From Pagrus major (lineage: Eukaryota; Chordata; Actinopteri; Spariformes; Sparidae), in assembly GCF_040436345.1 (NCBI RefSeq), contig NC_133215.1:21087306-21151305 (forward strand): 64,000 bases of DNA. Direction: 5' to 3'. Below are positions 10,625 through 22,812 of the stretch, piece by piece. The translations under genes and the position numbers were made by a program. Below the pieces are notes generated by a model. The model was not told the origin of the DNA, made no database searches, and was given only the letters and a program-made list of their open reading frames with translations. How positions within the stretch are numbered: the first letter of the stretch is position 1; each line of letters begins with the position of its first letter.

Positions 10625-13520
10625 AGCTGGGGTTGGTAATTCTGTTTAGAAACATGTTTTATTGTGTTTGTATACAATCTCTTAACATCCAGACAGCAAT
10701 CAAAATATAAAATGATTTGGAAAAAAAGGAAAACAATCCATCGTCTCTGGCAGCGACAGGGCTGTAAAAACTTCGTCCAATCAATGTTAGCGGCCAAAGA
10801 TATTGCTTGGACAGACCTCCTGTCCATCAATCTGTCTTTACCTGCCCACTCTGCGCTGACTCCGCCCATTACTCAATGCACGTGACCGGAGTCTACACAC
10901 CGCACTGCTGGAGTTATTTACAGACAAGAATGGCAGAGAAAGTACAGCCACACTTTTCATTACAGTATGAATTACTGTAAGTCACTTTGGACAAAAGCGT
11001 CTGCTAAATGCCCTAAATGTAGCAGCTGTAACTGCAGCAGCGTGCACTGCCAAACAGAGCAAGAAAAGACCAAACTCGAGAAGGCTACAAACAAAAAGAA
11101 GTTGGATAGCTCAAGAGGTGAAACGAGAGTCAACATTGGAGTGGCTGTTCAACGATGGCGACAACTGATGGAGTCGAAGGCCTGAAAACGGATGCCATGG
11201 TAACTGTCTCTGTTGGACAGGTAATGAGCTGGTTTGTTTTGGTTGGGGGAAATGTATTATTACTCTGCATTATGTAGTCAACGGAGCTAACGTTAGCTCC
11301 TTATGTTGCTGTCGTATGTATTAGCTCATCATAACCATCATCAGCCTTGAAGTGTCAGTTCATGACAGAACCATGCCCTGATGATTACACTATTTCTGCA
11401 GTCTCTCTCTGACAGGTGAGTGTAGCTCGATGCTGATAGCAACATGGATCAGACCACTGTTATTCATGTAATACGTATCTTTGATGGATACATTTCATAT
11501 AGAAATTTGTCGTCCTTTCATATCAAGTTAGTTTGCTTTATGCACATGAATGTGCTCCTTAGCAGAGATACAATACGAAAAGGAATGACATTATTTCATT
11601 AGCTGCACCAGGAAAATGCTTCAAGTACTGGTCCTAACAGTCACATGTTAGCCTACTGCTTGAGACTATTGCATATTAGTAAGACATTTTTTTAAGAAAA
11701 TAGACTTTGCATTTCCATTCATGATCTGAGTTTCAGTTGACTACAGTAAAATGTGGGAAACACAGAACAATCCCTATAAATAATCGCTTGTCACCCATTA
11801 CATAAGCCTCCCATCACCCACCTAACCAGACTTCTATTTTTGCTTTTTTTTTTTTTTACATAGCAACAGTCCTGTGTTGTCTTTGAGATAATCAATAACA
11901 TTTGTATGCCCTATAAACACATTCAGATGTAACTTTATGTCCTGTAAACACATTTAGTTCTCCATCCTTATCCAGTTTTCTGTAATTATGATATTTTTTC
12001 AGATGATGGAACTCCTTTCTCTTAGGCCAAGTACTCCAAGGTGTACAACAAAAAGCTGCAGAGCTTGCACACACTACTGTCAAAATGCATACTAAAAATA
12101 ACGAGAACGTGAAACTATGTAAATTACTCTGAAGGTGAATTTTTCTAACCCCCCCTCAAACAGTAGAATTGGTAAATATGAAATGACTACAAATGGCACA
12201 ATTCTGATGTAACAGAGGCAATTTCTGTTTTTTTTCAGGAACATTTAACTAAATAAATAAATAAGCAAAGTTGTGGCGTTATAATAAATTGAAAGTAATT
12301 TCAAGGTCTTTGAAAAGCTGTATTTACTGTCAGATAAGTAATTTTACTATTCTTTCTACAGGACAATCACTGCCAAAACAGTAGAGGGTTGCGACATCAA
12401 CAGCCTGACCTGTTGGCCAACACTGATCCGTGTTTATAATCAGTCGAGAAACCTCTGGATGTCCTTCCTGTATATAGTTGTTTATGCTAATTGCACTGTA
12501 TATTGTCTAAACGATAAAAGGTACACTATTTTTGTAGTGTTATTTATTTACATGTGTTCCAAGAAATTAAATAAACAAGAGTTTTACCTAATTTAGTTGT
12601 TATTATTATTGCATCATGTAAAGTGTAAGAACTGTAATGGGTTGGTTGTTTATGTTGGAAATGTAAAGAAAAGGCAACTATCATTTTCAAGACTTCATTC
12701 AAACAAGGAGTAAATACAGAACGACAGATAAAAAGGTGTCAGGCAGAGTTCAGCACTCGATGTGATTGCTCCAAACGTAGTCCTTGAATTCTGGCCTGTA
12801 AAGCAACAGATGATTAGATATTTTCATGAAACAGAGCTTGACTGTCCGCAGTATACTGTGAACGCAGACACTTTCAATGGTCAATACTTTAGACATTCCT
12901 GGACAAAACTGTACAGATGTCCCAGTTTACATGACATTTATATGATTTTTTTAATTTAATCTATTCGTGCTTTTGACTTGAAGTACCAGCCCTTTATCAT
13001 TATTCACATTTCTCTACTTACTTATTGTTATGCACCAAAACACAGATTCAAAATGTGGAAAACTACTGGGCAAATCATTCTGATTAGGGCACTTGGTCAA
13101 CATACTGTACAAACACATATAGTTGTAGGTGGTGTTTATCAGGAAAAAAAGCTGCTGCTAGCTAACCAGCAATAAGTTACAACAGCAAAATACACTTTCA
13201 AAACAATGTCTGAATGCTAACAAAGCTAGCTTGACAGCTACCAGTGCTAGCAATGGCTATGTTGTATACGTTCAATATGATAATATTAGGTGTTTACTTA
13301 CAGGCGAATGAGACATGAGGTAGCTACTTGTTGTTAGATGTTGTGGTGAAAACGGTGCGCTGACAGTCTTCTTCCCACCGCGGCTCGTGAGGACTCGGAC
13401 TCCGTCGGCGGTATTCGGTTGTCGGACAGTGCGCGAGCGCAGGGGCGGAGTTTACTCCTACTGTATACTTTCAAAATGTTATTATGACTTGACGTTTTTT
13501 CCAACTCACCGACCCCAGCT
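10625..13520 (+). mobile_element. 2.9-kb DNA transposon with TTAA target duplication
   Basis: Tips are AGCTGGGGTTGGTAATTCTG on the left and, reversed, AGCTGGGGTCGGTGAGTTGG on the right. The left flank is TTAA and the right flank is TTCA. The paralogous spacer of copy B (about 21715-21725) has the empty site with a single TTAA between the same flanks, which proves insertion and fixes the ends. TTAA duplication is the mark of piggyBac and Kolobok elements. Near 11115-11215 a broken frame contains RVNIGVAVQRWRQL and, one frame over, EGLKTDA. This resembles a motif recalled from fish transposon-encoded proteins, but the family was not confirmed. No long open frame remains. A GC-rich part near 10850-10925 and 13340-13450 gives the ends CpG content unlike the neighbourhood. 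Confidence 0.75.
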
Positions 13521-13993
13521 TTCACTTCTTTAATGTCCAGAATGCCTTTTTGTCTTCATCAGTTCAGTTCAACTCTTGGTGTTCAGGCAGGTTGGAGATA
13601 TTAAACGCCACTGTGTCTGAGCAAAGCGCTTACTCACTTCCAAGCCAGCGAGCATTAAAGCCAAGCCCTGCGTTGTTCCTGAAAAACTGACCACTTTATT
13701 TTCGTTTTAAATTATGTTCACTTGGTTGACAGCAGGCTGAAGTACGACACTAGAATTAATACAAGGACTGGTGTGTTCACATTAAAGCAAACATTCTACT
13801 TTCTTAAAAACAATACTTTTACCTCTTTACAACCTTTCAAGTATAAAAGGGGCTGCCACACATCCTGTAACTTAATATCCTCTATGACACATCAGCGAAT
13901 CTGTTGTTCAGTTAATGTGAATTTATATAACATCTACGGACACATCCCACTGTAAAACATAACGATAATTTAGGCTAACTGATGGAAACTTAC

Positions 13994-14045
13994 CGTATTC
14001 CTCAAATAATCACGGTTGGAGGGAAAAAGTAAGAGAAAGACATCG
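13994..14045 (-). other. 5' untranslated exon of copy A
   Basis: The minus strand reads ...GAGGAATACG then the donor GTAAGTTT at 13993. The donor and the 40 bases before it are kept at copy B (exon end 22291) and copy D (exon end 31592). With the acceptor TTTCAG next to each start codon this makes a non-coding first exon. The upstream limit is a guess, set by the response element at 14063. The exon contains a short upstream ATG frame of about 13 codons. Confidence 0.65.
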
Positions 14046-14062
14046 ACTCCTGTTTCCTGCTT

Positions 14063-14080
14063 AGTTTCACTTTCGTTTCC
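14063..14080 (-). promoter_or_regulatory. interferon-stimulated response element (ISRE)
   Basis: AGTTTCACTTTCGTTTCC matches the ISRE consensus AGTTTCNNTTTCNY at every fixed base and is followed by another TTTCC repeat. Read on the gene's strand it is a run of GAAA units. It lies about 20-70 bases upstream of the copy A 5' untranslated exon, where such elements normally work. ISGF3 and IRF factors bind this sequence, so copy A is predicted to be induced by interferon. Confidence 0.75.
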
Positions 14081-14099
14081 CGACAACACTCCGCCTATT

Positions 14100-17060
14100 C
14101 CCATGTATTTCTGCCAGGGGCGTAGCTCTGGCACCGATCCTATCCTGAACAGTCACTCACTGTTTATTATGACAAGTCAAAATGAGTGCTGTGAAAATGT
14201 GATATACAGTGTAGACATCATCTGCATCTGATAAAGACCTGGTGGAGGTCTTCAGATATAACAAAAGTAAAATCAATCTCTGTGGCTGATGCATGTCCCT
14301 CTAACCAACTCAAATATAATGGGTCAACGTGTCAAGACCCTTGCATGTAAACTATTAATCTTATTTGACTGTTTGTGTACAGTTGTAGTTATAGTTGTAG
14401 TTTGTGTTGTTTTCAAATAAACTAAACACTCATTTTAAATAAGCTATTTTGGGAGTTATTTCAACCGTGGACCAAAGATACAAAACAAATGTAAAGCAAA
14501 AACAAGCCAAGGAACATTTTTATGAGAGTGTTTACATTCTCCGTGGCCACATAACAAAAAACAGCAAACAAACAAACCACAATTTCAACACACAGGTGCT
14601 GGACAAAAACAACAGGAAACCTTACAGAAAAATACAATTGCAGTATGTTTCATTACATTACAAAAATCCTGCAATAAAAACAGAACATAAACATTTCATC
14701 ATCCATGGACTTTAAATTGTGATCTTGAAAAGATACCTAACTTTGGACCCATTAGACAGTCAGAAGTGGTCTTGGCTGAACAACAGATATTGAAACTGTC
14801 ATAGACATACAGTCTACAGTGGACATAATCTGTACATCCATGCAACGCTCCTTTAAAACCAATATGAAACCATTGATTGAAAAATTAAAGGTGAAACTCA
14901 GCTCCTTGATTCTGTGGACATAGACAAGCACAAGTGAACTTTCTTTCTATATACATCAACTCCTGTAAATCTGTAGTCTGTAATTAGATTCATGAGGAAC
15001 TCTTACTCAGAAAGTGGACTGTCCTTCTCTCAGTGTACAAGAGAGCTTCTCCAGGTCTTGTCTATGTATAAACATCAAAACAGAATTCATTTTTCATCTA
15101 AATGCAGAGAACAGGGGCTTATCAAACCCTAACCCTTTACATGAAGACCCCAACAATAAAAACTGAACCTGGAGTGTCTTCTTTCAGAAATATTACTTCT
15201 AGCTCCAGAAATTATTACAACAGATTTTTAAACTTGACACCTGTTGATTCTGGGTGGTTTCAGAAAAGTCTTGTGGGAATGATTAAACTAGACTGCAAAT
15301 GTTTGTTGTTATTTGCTGGTGTTGTTTTTAAATGGTTAATCCTACACACTTAAACTCTCATTCAGTCACTCTGTATTAAGGTATATACACTTAGTAGGAC
15401 ACTACTGCCCTAGGTGGCCATTATAATAATAATAAAATTTAAACATTTTAAAATAAAAGAAACCAACAGCACATTAGTTTCCATGTAGTTAACCTGTGCT
15501 GTTATGGCCTGACAACATGCTGTAATGCCATTTGTCCAATAGATGGCAGGATTGCTATCCATTCAAGGTTTTCCAGATCTGCACTGCCAACACTCATCTT
15601 AAATCTGGGTCAACATTATCTGATATTGGAACTGATATATTTTATCTACTGATATACATGAACTGACAAGGCCAGCCTGATAATGAAAACAATTTGCAAG
15701 GAAAAGAAATTGAAGAAAAAGAAGTAGCATGAATTGAATCATTCTAACAGCAGAATAAGAAACACTATAAGCTCTTGAGTGGCACATTGCTCTGTTATCA
15801 AGTCAGCTGATCAGGAACACGATGAGCATTTACACACAATCTCAAAATTAAGTGTCTACAGGTGGTAATGTGTTATAGACAGGAGTATCAATTGTCACAT
15901 CTAAGGCCAGCAAATAAATCTTGACACAAGTTGAACATTTACATTGGAAATCATTCTGTCATGTCTGTTCATGTCTGACTCTACTAACAAACAGGTCTCA
16001 GATCAGAAATCTGGATCCCAAAAGACTAAAAATGGTGTCAGCCATTTTCTGAGGACTGGTATCAGATAAGAGTTTAAATTTGGCAATGAATGTGCATACT
16101 GCTGCTAGAAGTTACATAAACAACAAAGACGGTTAGAGGAAGACAAACATGTGTTTTAGTATTTTGCAAAAGCAAGTAAGTGACAATTGAATATCATGTG
16201 ACACACGGAAGTGCAACCAGAATCTAACGAGCAAACTTTATCGGTGGTCAGAAAAAGGATATGAAAAAAGCGGGGGTGGAATGTTCTCAGGACAGTGAAG
16301 GGAAACACTGGACTTTAAGTTAGACCAGTTGACTTCATTATTGATGTACTAAAACCATGAAAAGCTTCTCAGCAAAGACCCTTAAAGCAAAGGCTGGTAA
16401 TACCCTACTTTTTAAAAGTTAAAGCCAACATGCATTCATCTAATAACAGTGTCAGCTGTGCGTCCAAAGCCTGATGCAGCTTATTTGTCTTTGCCAAAGA
16501 CCTTCATCCAAGGTTTCCCCCAGGAAACTGGCACTGCCAACCTTTGATTTGTTCCAGACATGCTGCTCTGATTAATTGCTGTAAATAAAACACGCAATGT
16601 AATCGATCATTCGGTGTAACCAGCTGAGTTGAGACAACTAAATTTAAAATAAACCCCCCTTTCCTCTGTAACTTTTGCACAGACATCACACAAAGATCAG
16701 CTTTCTCTTTATTACTCAGAACCTAATTTATATCATTATACAAAACTAGCATTTAAGTCCCTCTATTCAGTCCTGGCAATCTGGTTTACAGGACCCTCAT
16801 GTCTGGTAACCAGGAGTGTCTGTGCCCAGGGTACAGCAGAATTTCCTCCAGCAGACTCTTTGAATGAATGAATCCATAAAATTATTTTCATTATGAATCT
16901 GAAAATGGTCAGCAGGCCACTCAACTGTACATCTGGCTCGCAGACCATAAATTGAGTATTACTGGTCTGAACTGTCTGCTACTTCCTTCATATGTTTGAG
17001 TCAATCCCACCTGGTGCCACTGGTAATTACTAGGGCAACAAATGATTACTCCATGGTGTC
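14100..17060. other. duplicated spacer between copies A and B
   Basis: Most of it has a close paralog farther along the array: 14240-15330 with about 34240-35115, 15470-16000 with 35380-35950 and 23130-23700, 16000-17050 with about 36610-38050. No complete gene was found. One small exon-like frame lies at 16481-16578 (separate entry). Confidence 0.6.
16481..16578 (-). other. exon-like 98-base block, unknown, kept in two spacers
   Basis: An acceptor (TTTATTTACAG) opens a frame that contains MSGTNQRLAVPVSWGKPWMK and ends VFGKDK and a stop. The copy at 37150-37247 keeps the same acceptor type, length, frame and stop. The frame was not recognised. It could be the last coding exon of another gene, with the matching AATAAA sites at about 23890 and 36135 as 3' ends in other units, or a shared accident of recent duplication. 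Confidence 0.3.
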
Positions 17061-17090
17061 CAGAGTGTCTTGGTATACTTTATCCATCTC

Positions 17091-20000
17091 TCAATGACCT
17101 CCTGCAAAAGGTTCAATACCAAAGTCTGAGTTAATCATCATGCACTTCATTTTAGAAACAGTAGTAAAACAAGTTTTATTAGTTGGACACAGTGAGTAAC
17201 AATGCTATATTTCAGGCTTACCTTTCTTAGCCTCTGACTCAAATGTATGGACTTCCTGATGGTCACCTGTAACAAATTCAAGATTTTATTGTGGGTTACA
17301 GTCAGAGGAAACCCCAGGGAGCAGTTTATTATTTTATGTTAATAATGTGACACCAAGGTAGTACAGGGATATTGCGAAAGTTTTTGGTCAGTGATCAACA
17401 TGTACTCGAACCTAATTTATGAACAAAGTTCAAAACACGGCAGGAGGAGTACATGCTGGAACAGGCTTGGAATGCGATCAGACCGTCTGTGGTGAGTTAG
17501 TTTAAGCTAAAACAAAGTAACAACTTTGAAGAACAAAGTACAACTCAGTAAAAACACAAGGGGCACAAAACCAAGAACATACCATAGGGTAAGATAGGAC
17601 GACACTGCAAGATATGGGAATGAGTTAAGGTGGAACACAAGGAGACGACGTGGGTGAACCATAGAGGAACACAGGATGAAATGACAAAGACTGGAGGAAG
17701 GACACAGACTATATACACACACAACTAACAAGGGGATGAGGTGCAGGTGGAGAGAGGTCGAGCAACACAGGTGAGGGAAATAAACAGAAAAACACTAGGA
17801 ACAGGGAAGGGGCTGATGGGCTGGAGAAGCTGAAGACACTAACGATGGAAAGCAGACTGGTGAGGACAGCAAGAAAATAGGAGAGAAAGCAAGGGAAGCA
17901 AAACATGACACATGGTGGTTAAACTTCAAAATAAAACAGGAAACCACAAATGCAAAACCAGAATCATGACACAAACACTACATTGGAAGATGTTTTTGTT
18001 CAAAGTGACTTACAATGAGTTCATTTAACTCCATACGTACACAGCTAGATGTCATTAAAAGCAACATTTCCATTGAAAGAGTGCATTCCAGCCAAATAAA
18101 GAACAAAGAGTTCAGTGCTACAGTTCAAGTGCTTAGACATTTTGTCTTGTACCTTTTTACACCTGTTATGTTCATACTCATACAAAGAAATACATTTAGA
18201 CCAAAAGCCAAACGAGGCCCTGTGTGGATACTCACGTCGAGATTGCCTTTTGTAAAGGATCACCATCACCATCAGCAATACGATCAGTGATCCGATGACC
18301 ACCACAGGAGCAACTATTGTGGTGACTCGAGCAGACGGCTTTCCTTCAAGTTATGAACAAAAAGAGGAAAGAAGTGTTTGTGGAAAATGAGGTATTTACA
18401 GAGTGCAGCTTTTGCACACCTTAGGGTCGACAGGTGCATAGGAGAAGACCGAAGGCCGACAAAATAAGGAAAAAGATTCCCGCATACTGTCCACTTCACT
18501 TGCGATTAAGTCTATTGACAACAACGTTTCCGTACTTAGACCTTCATCAGGTTATCTTACAAGACAATGGGGGAGGCTGTCTTAAGTAGATGGATTCGCA
18601 TGGCCCAATCAGGCCACACCGCAGACAGACATCCCTCAAAATGTCATCAAACACACCTGGACCAACAAATGTACGCCACTGAATGAAAAACTTTTTCTTT
18701 AACAAAACATCATAAAAGGTAAAGTTCATTTATCAATCAATGCACGTATGTAAACAATAGAAATAGTATAACAGTATAAATGTAAATACAAAAGTAGGTT
18801 AGAGCATCAAAGAAATGTACTGTGGGAACTGGCTAGGAAAAAAAAGCACATATCAAAGATTACAGAACAGGCCAACTCATGACATCACATTAAGAAGTAA
18901 GTCATCCAGACCCGGGGAAGCATGGTCTAATATATCTCACAATAAAGTTCACACAAAACAATAGGAATTTTTCTTAGATTCACTTCTATGAATTCTGCAC
19001 TATCTTCTAGAGCCTGTCCCTAAACAAATGAAAAGGACATAGAATTAGAATTAGGTAAACATACATACATATCAAGGCTTCATAGAAATAGTATTTTTAC
19101 AGACATAGCCATTGTTTATATTGTTTTAATAAATTATTTAAACTTGCTAGGTGCCTCTTTCTTAACAGTGGAGTACTACTACACTACTACACTACAGTGT
19201 GACACCTACATTCACTTTCTTTTTACTCGTGCTGGGATCCGCATTTGAACATCAGCCCTGAGTGAAAACGCCGGCATTGTTGAGAAAGTAAAAAAGGTGG
19301 CAGGCAGGAAACGACAGATAAAGATCAGCTGATAATAAATGACCATGAACAGCTCAGCTAGAGTGCCTAATGGGAACCTGTTGAGGATTTTCTCCTTCAA
19401 TGAGAATAAATAGTTTATCAAAAGCTGTATTTCCACTCATGTATAGTTTTCTGTCTTTGTGTGGAGCATTGTTTTGAAGTTTTGAAGTCACATCAGCTTT
19501 AGAGACATGTTGCAGCCTGGCTATTCATCAACTTGTGTATCAAAACAACTACAGCAACGGAAATGGCTGGCTTCAGATAAAACAAACACACAATGTAGTG
19601 ATGCAGGGGACCAAAACTCCAGGCTCTGAGGGTTTCCCTTTCCTTTTTCCATTTCTACCTTAGTTTTCACTCATTGGAAAATTCATACCTCTTTAACCTC
19701 CAAAACCAACAACAACAACAACAGAAAAAGCACTACAGTTGGCATGTGGTTCAAGTTCCTCTTACTTAAGCAATCTTAAATGAAGGTATGTTAATGTAAC
19801 CATAATGCCCCCCGTGTTGCTTCAGATTTCAGGGGGAAGGATGAGCTCATATGTAACTGTGGTGGAAATGGCTGTATGACATTTCATTGTGTGATGCAGG
19901 ATTGAGCCAAAAGGCATTAAAGAACATATACCTGAATAGCCTGATGTGTCTCGTCCCTCTGGTACTTCAAACGTGGCCTCATCCTCTTTGCCTCCACTGG

Positions 20001-21251
20001 TGTTGAACACTGCACATTTATACTTGGAGTAAGTGGATCCTTGCAGTAGAGTCAGCTTGCTCGAGAGGTCAAACAGACCACTTTTTGTCTGCTTCACCTC
20101 CATTTCAGCGCTCTTCGTCCAATCCTCGTTCAGCTCACCAAACCAGCGAATCTGACCTTTCGGGTAGCCACCAACAGAGTTACAGACCAGGGTACCACCT
20201 GTACTTTGAGTTATCGTCTCAGGTTCAGAGATTATAGTTGGTTTGCTGTATTTGGCTACAAAGAGAAAGCAAACATGATCATAAAGCTGAACATTGCACC
20301 ATGACGTCAATTAAATGACACCAATAAAGTATTGCAAAATTATTACTGACTACAATATTTGACTCGTTCTTTGGAGTAAAATATGTGGAAGGAAATGCAA
20401 ATAATGGAGAAACTGACTACAGAGGGTATTTTCGATTTTGATTATTTGTCACAATGAAACAGAAAGTGTCCAACAGAGAGAGAAAGCTGAATCTGTTTCA
20501 TAGAAAATACCAATCTGCTAGTGGAGGAAAGTCCCCTGATGTCTAAACAATCTTCATTCCATCAAGGCTACAATTAAATCTTTCAGCAAGAACATTTTTC
20601 TGTGTGTAACTAAAACATATAATATGTTAACAGAAACAGGAAAGACTTTAATCGTGGTTTAGCTTTGAGGTGAATTGTAGGGATCTCTCTGTGCCACATA
20701 GTTGTCAGAATGTTTCAGTGGTCAAACATGGCTGAAGGCTCTCACCTGTGACTTTAAGGCTGGTCTCGGTGGTTGTAACACCTCTGTCTGTTATCACTGT
20801 ACATGTATAAACTCCCTGATCCTCCACAGCAGTGTTGGTGATGTGCAGGGATACATTCATGTTCTTGGTGTTCCAGGATAGTTCAGCAAACGAGTAGTCT
20901 GGCTGGTTTGTAGTTTCCCCTTGGTGAAAAACCAGTAAGGGATCGTCAACTCCCTCTTTCTTCCAACTGACTGCCCGGATTACTAAGTCTGTTACCTCTT
21001 GAGAAGTTTCGACAGCACACTCCAGCAGTGACAGCTGGCCATACTGTCCCACGTTTTCAGTCTTGCATTGCACATTTACAAAGCCTGTAGAAGAAAATGT
21101 GTTTTTTGAAAAGGGATGGGTCGTTACATCAGTAGCAGGCAGAATTTCATACTTCATACTCTCAGATGAGACAGAACTTACCAGTATTTGCATTTCCTGC
21201 AGTGATGTAGATGACAGTGAAAATGAAGATGACAATGGAGGCCATGTTCAT
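17091..21251 (-). CDS. copy B: V-set + C-set immunoglobulin membrane protein, altered
   Basis: Coding exons: 21251-21182 (signal), 21084-20746 (V-set), 20255-19932 (C-set), 18343-18236 (membrane), 17266-17222 and 17101-17091 (tail). Total 897 bases, 298 residues. Signal, V and C exons match copy A closely with all Cys and the Trp kept. Two differences matter. First, a deletion of roughly 50 bases removed the normal acceptor and the first stalk codons of the membrane exon. An AAG next to a strong pyrimidine tract now sits exactly in frame, so the exon may still splice. Second, the last exon reads GGH then TGA, removing the final 12 residues including the tail tyrosine. It could be a working variant or a young pseudogene. 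Intron 3 holds an insertion at about 18395-19206. Confidence 0.65.
17400..17975. repeat. second copy of the A/B/C interspersed repeat
   Basis: Aligns with 5935-6480 with scattered changes and small indels, between the membrane and tail exons of copy B. It was duplicated along with the gene. Confidence 0.55.
18395..19206 (-). mobile_element. retroelement-like insertion in intron 3 of copy B, possibly Penelope-like
   Basis: About 0.8 kb replaces a short stretch present in copies A, C and E between GTGTTTGT...ATGAGGTAT and TACATTCACTTTCT. The minus strand near 18550-18524 reads CCTGATGAAGGTC then GGAAACGTTG. Fish repeats with CTGATGA...GAAAC belong in part to Penelope-like elements, whose ends can carry a hammerhead ribozyme. 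Here the second stem no longer pairs well. No open frame was seen. The family call is tentative. Confidence 0.35.
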
Positions 21252-22290
21252 TTACCTGAAATGACAGTTAAAATCAACAATTCTTAATGAAGAGACTGGT
21301 TGAAATGAACAAACACATACACTCACTGAAGATTTATTTCTGTGAATAAAACTACAGGGTGCAAAGGAAATCAAAGTCAAGTGCACCATGGGCACTATTG
21401 GTATTTTTGAGGCCAGAGGTACAGAGGCACCTGGGGCTCACTTGTATATATGGTGGGATTAGAAATAAACTTATTATTATGAATTAGGGGTCAGTGTATG
21501 AGGGACTATTGAAATTAATGGTCAATCAAAGGCAAAACACCTCTGCTTAAATGTAGGCGTGCACAGATAACAATTTTCTCAACACAAAAAAATGGACAAA
21601 TAATCCCTAAAGACATTCAGTGTGGGATTTATCATGACTGATTTATTTTACAAAGTCTTCCAAAAATATCTAACAGTAGTAATGTTATGTCATATATGGC
21701 TTCGTCGATACCAGAGTTAACTTCTATAGTGTCCAGAATGCCAGATTTGTCTTCATCAGATCTGTTCAACACTTGGTGGTAAGGCAGGTTGGCGCACGCA
21801 GCTAAACTTGAAAAGAGATACAGTACGCAGTTTATTGTCACATAACATTACATCAGACATCACGTTTATTTTTCAGTTGCCCGATCAGACAGCTACATGA
21901 GATATTTATCATGCCTGAGCAAAGCGCTTACTCACTTCCAAGCCAGCGAGCATGAAAGCCAAGCCCTGCGTTGTTCCTGAAAAACTGACCACTTTATTTT
22001 CGTTTTAAATTATGTTCACTTGGTTGACAGCAGGCTGAAGTACGACACTAGAATTAATACAAGGACTGGTGTGTTCACATTAAAGCAAACATTCTACTTT
22101 CTTAAAAAAAATACTTTTACTCTTTACAAACTTTCAAGTACAAAAGGAGCTGCCACACATCCTGTAACTAAATATCCTCTATGACACATCAGCGAATCTG
22201 TTATTCAGTTAATGTGAATCTATATAACATCTACGGACACATCCCACTGTAAAAAATAACAATAATTTAGGTTAACTGATGAAAACTTAC

Positions 22291-22335
22291 CGTATTCCTC
22301 AAATAATCACGGTGGAGGGAAAAACATCGACTCCT
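22291..22335 (-). other. 5' untranslated exon of copy B
   Basis: Same sequence and donor (ACG then GTAAGTTTTC) as the copy A first exon. The ISRE upstream is decayed: 22347-22365 reads AGTTTAACATTCATTTATC in place of the intact element. Confidence 0.5.
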
Positions 22336-22375
22336 GATTTCTGCTTAGTTTAACATTCATTTATCTACAACAGTG

Positions 22376-22510
22376 TCTGTCACTGAGTCCGCTCTTTGAT
22401 GGTGCGCTACCTGTAGGACAGGCAGATCCTCTTCGCATGACCGAAGTGACTGAGACAGGAGAGCGGATGTGCCGACCTGAGGACGGATCCGCCCCGGAGT
22501 CCATCGCTAT
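22376..22510. other. GC-rich block found only in the copy B spacer
   Basis: About 135 bases of GC-rich, CpG-containing sequence sit between parts that match the other spacers, where only about 30 unrelated bases are found. Its origin was not recognised. It is open in one plus-strand frame across most of its length, but that is weak evidence at this size. Confidence 0.4.
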
Positions 22511-22688
22511 CTGGGTAGCTCTGGCACTGACCCTATCCTGAACAGTCACTCTCAGTTTATTACATGATAAAGTAAAAATAAAGTGGTAGGCTTTCAAACA
22601 ATTATGGAGCTCTTTTCTGACTGCATATGTGTAGGCTACATCTGTTTGTATATTGCTCGCTATATTGCTCGCTCCAGAAATTATTAAG

Positions 22689-22812
22689 GTAGGCTATATA
22701 CGCTCAGTTGCCAGTTTATTTGGTACAAAACTAATGCAGTCAAGAATTTATAACAGGTGCATTGGCTTTAGCTCATGTACCTGATAAAGTATAATGAGTG
22801 TATATAGCCTAC
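22689..22812. mobile_element. small inverted-repeat element (MITE)
   Basis: GTAGGCTATATACGCTCA at the left faces GTAGGCTATATACACTCA (reversed) at the right, 124 bases overall. The element is absent from the matching part of the other spacers. A target duplication could not be fixed. Confidence 0.6.

Noticed and set aside
17507-17906. Hydrophobic minus-strand frames rich in Leu, Ser, Pro and Phe (also near 6020-6456)
   Set aside because: They fall in the interspersed repeat, change frame between copies, and look like read-through of low-complexity repeat sequence.
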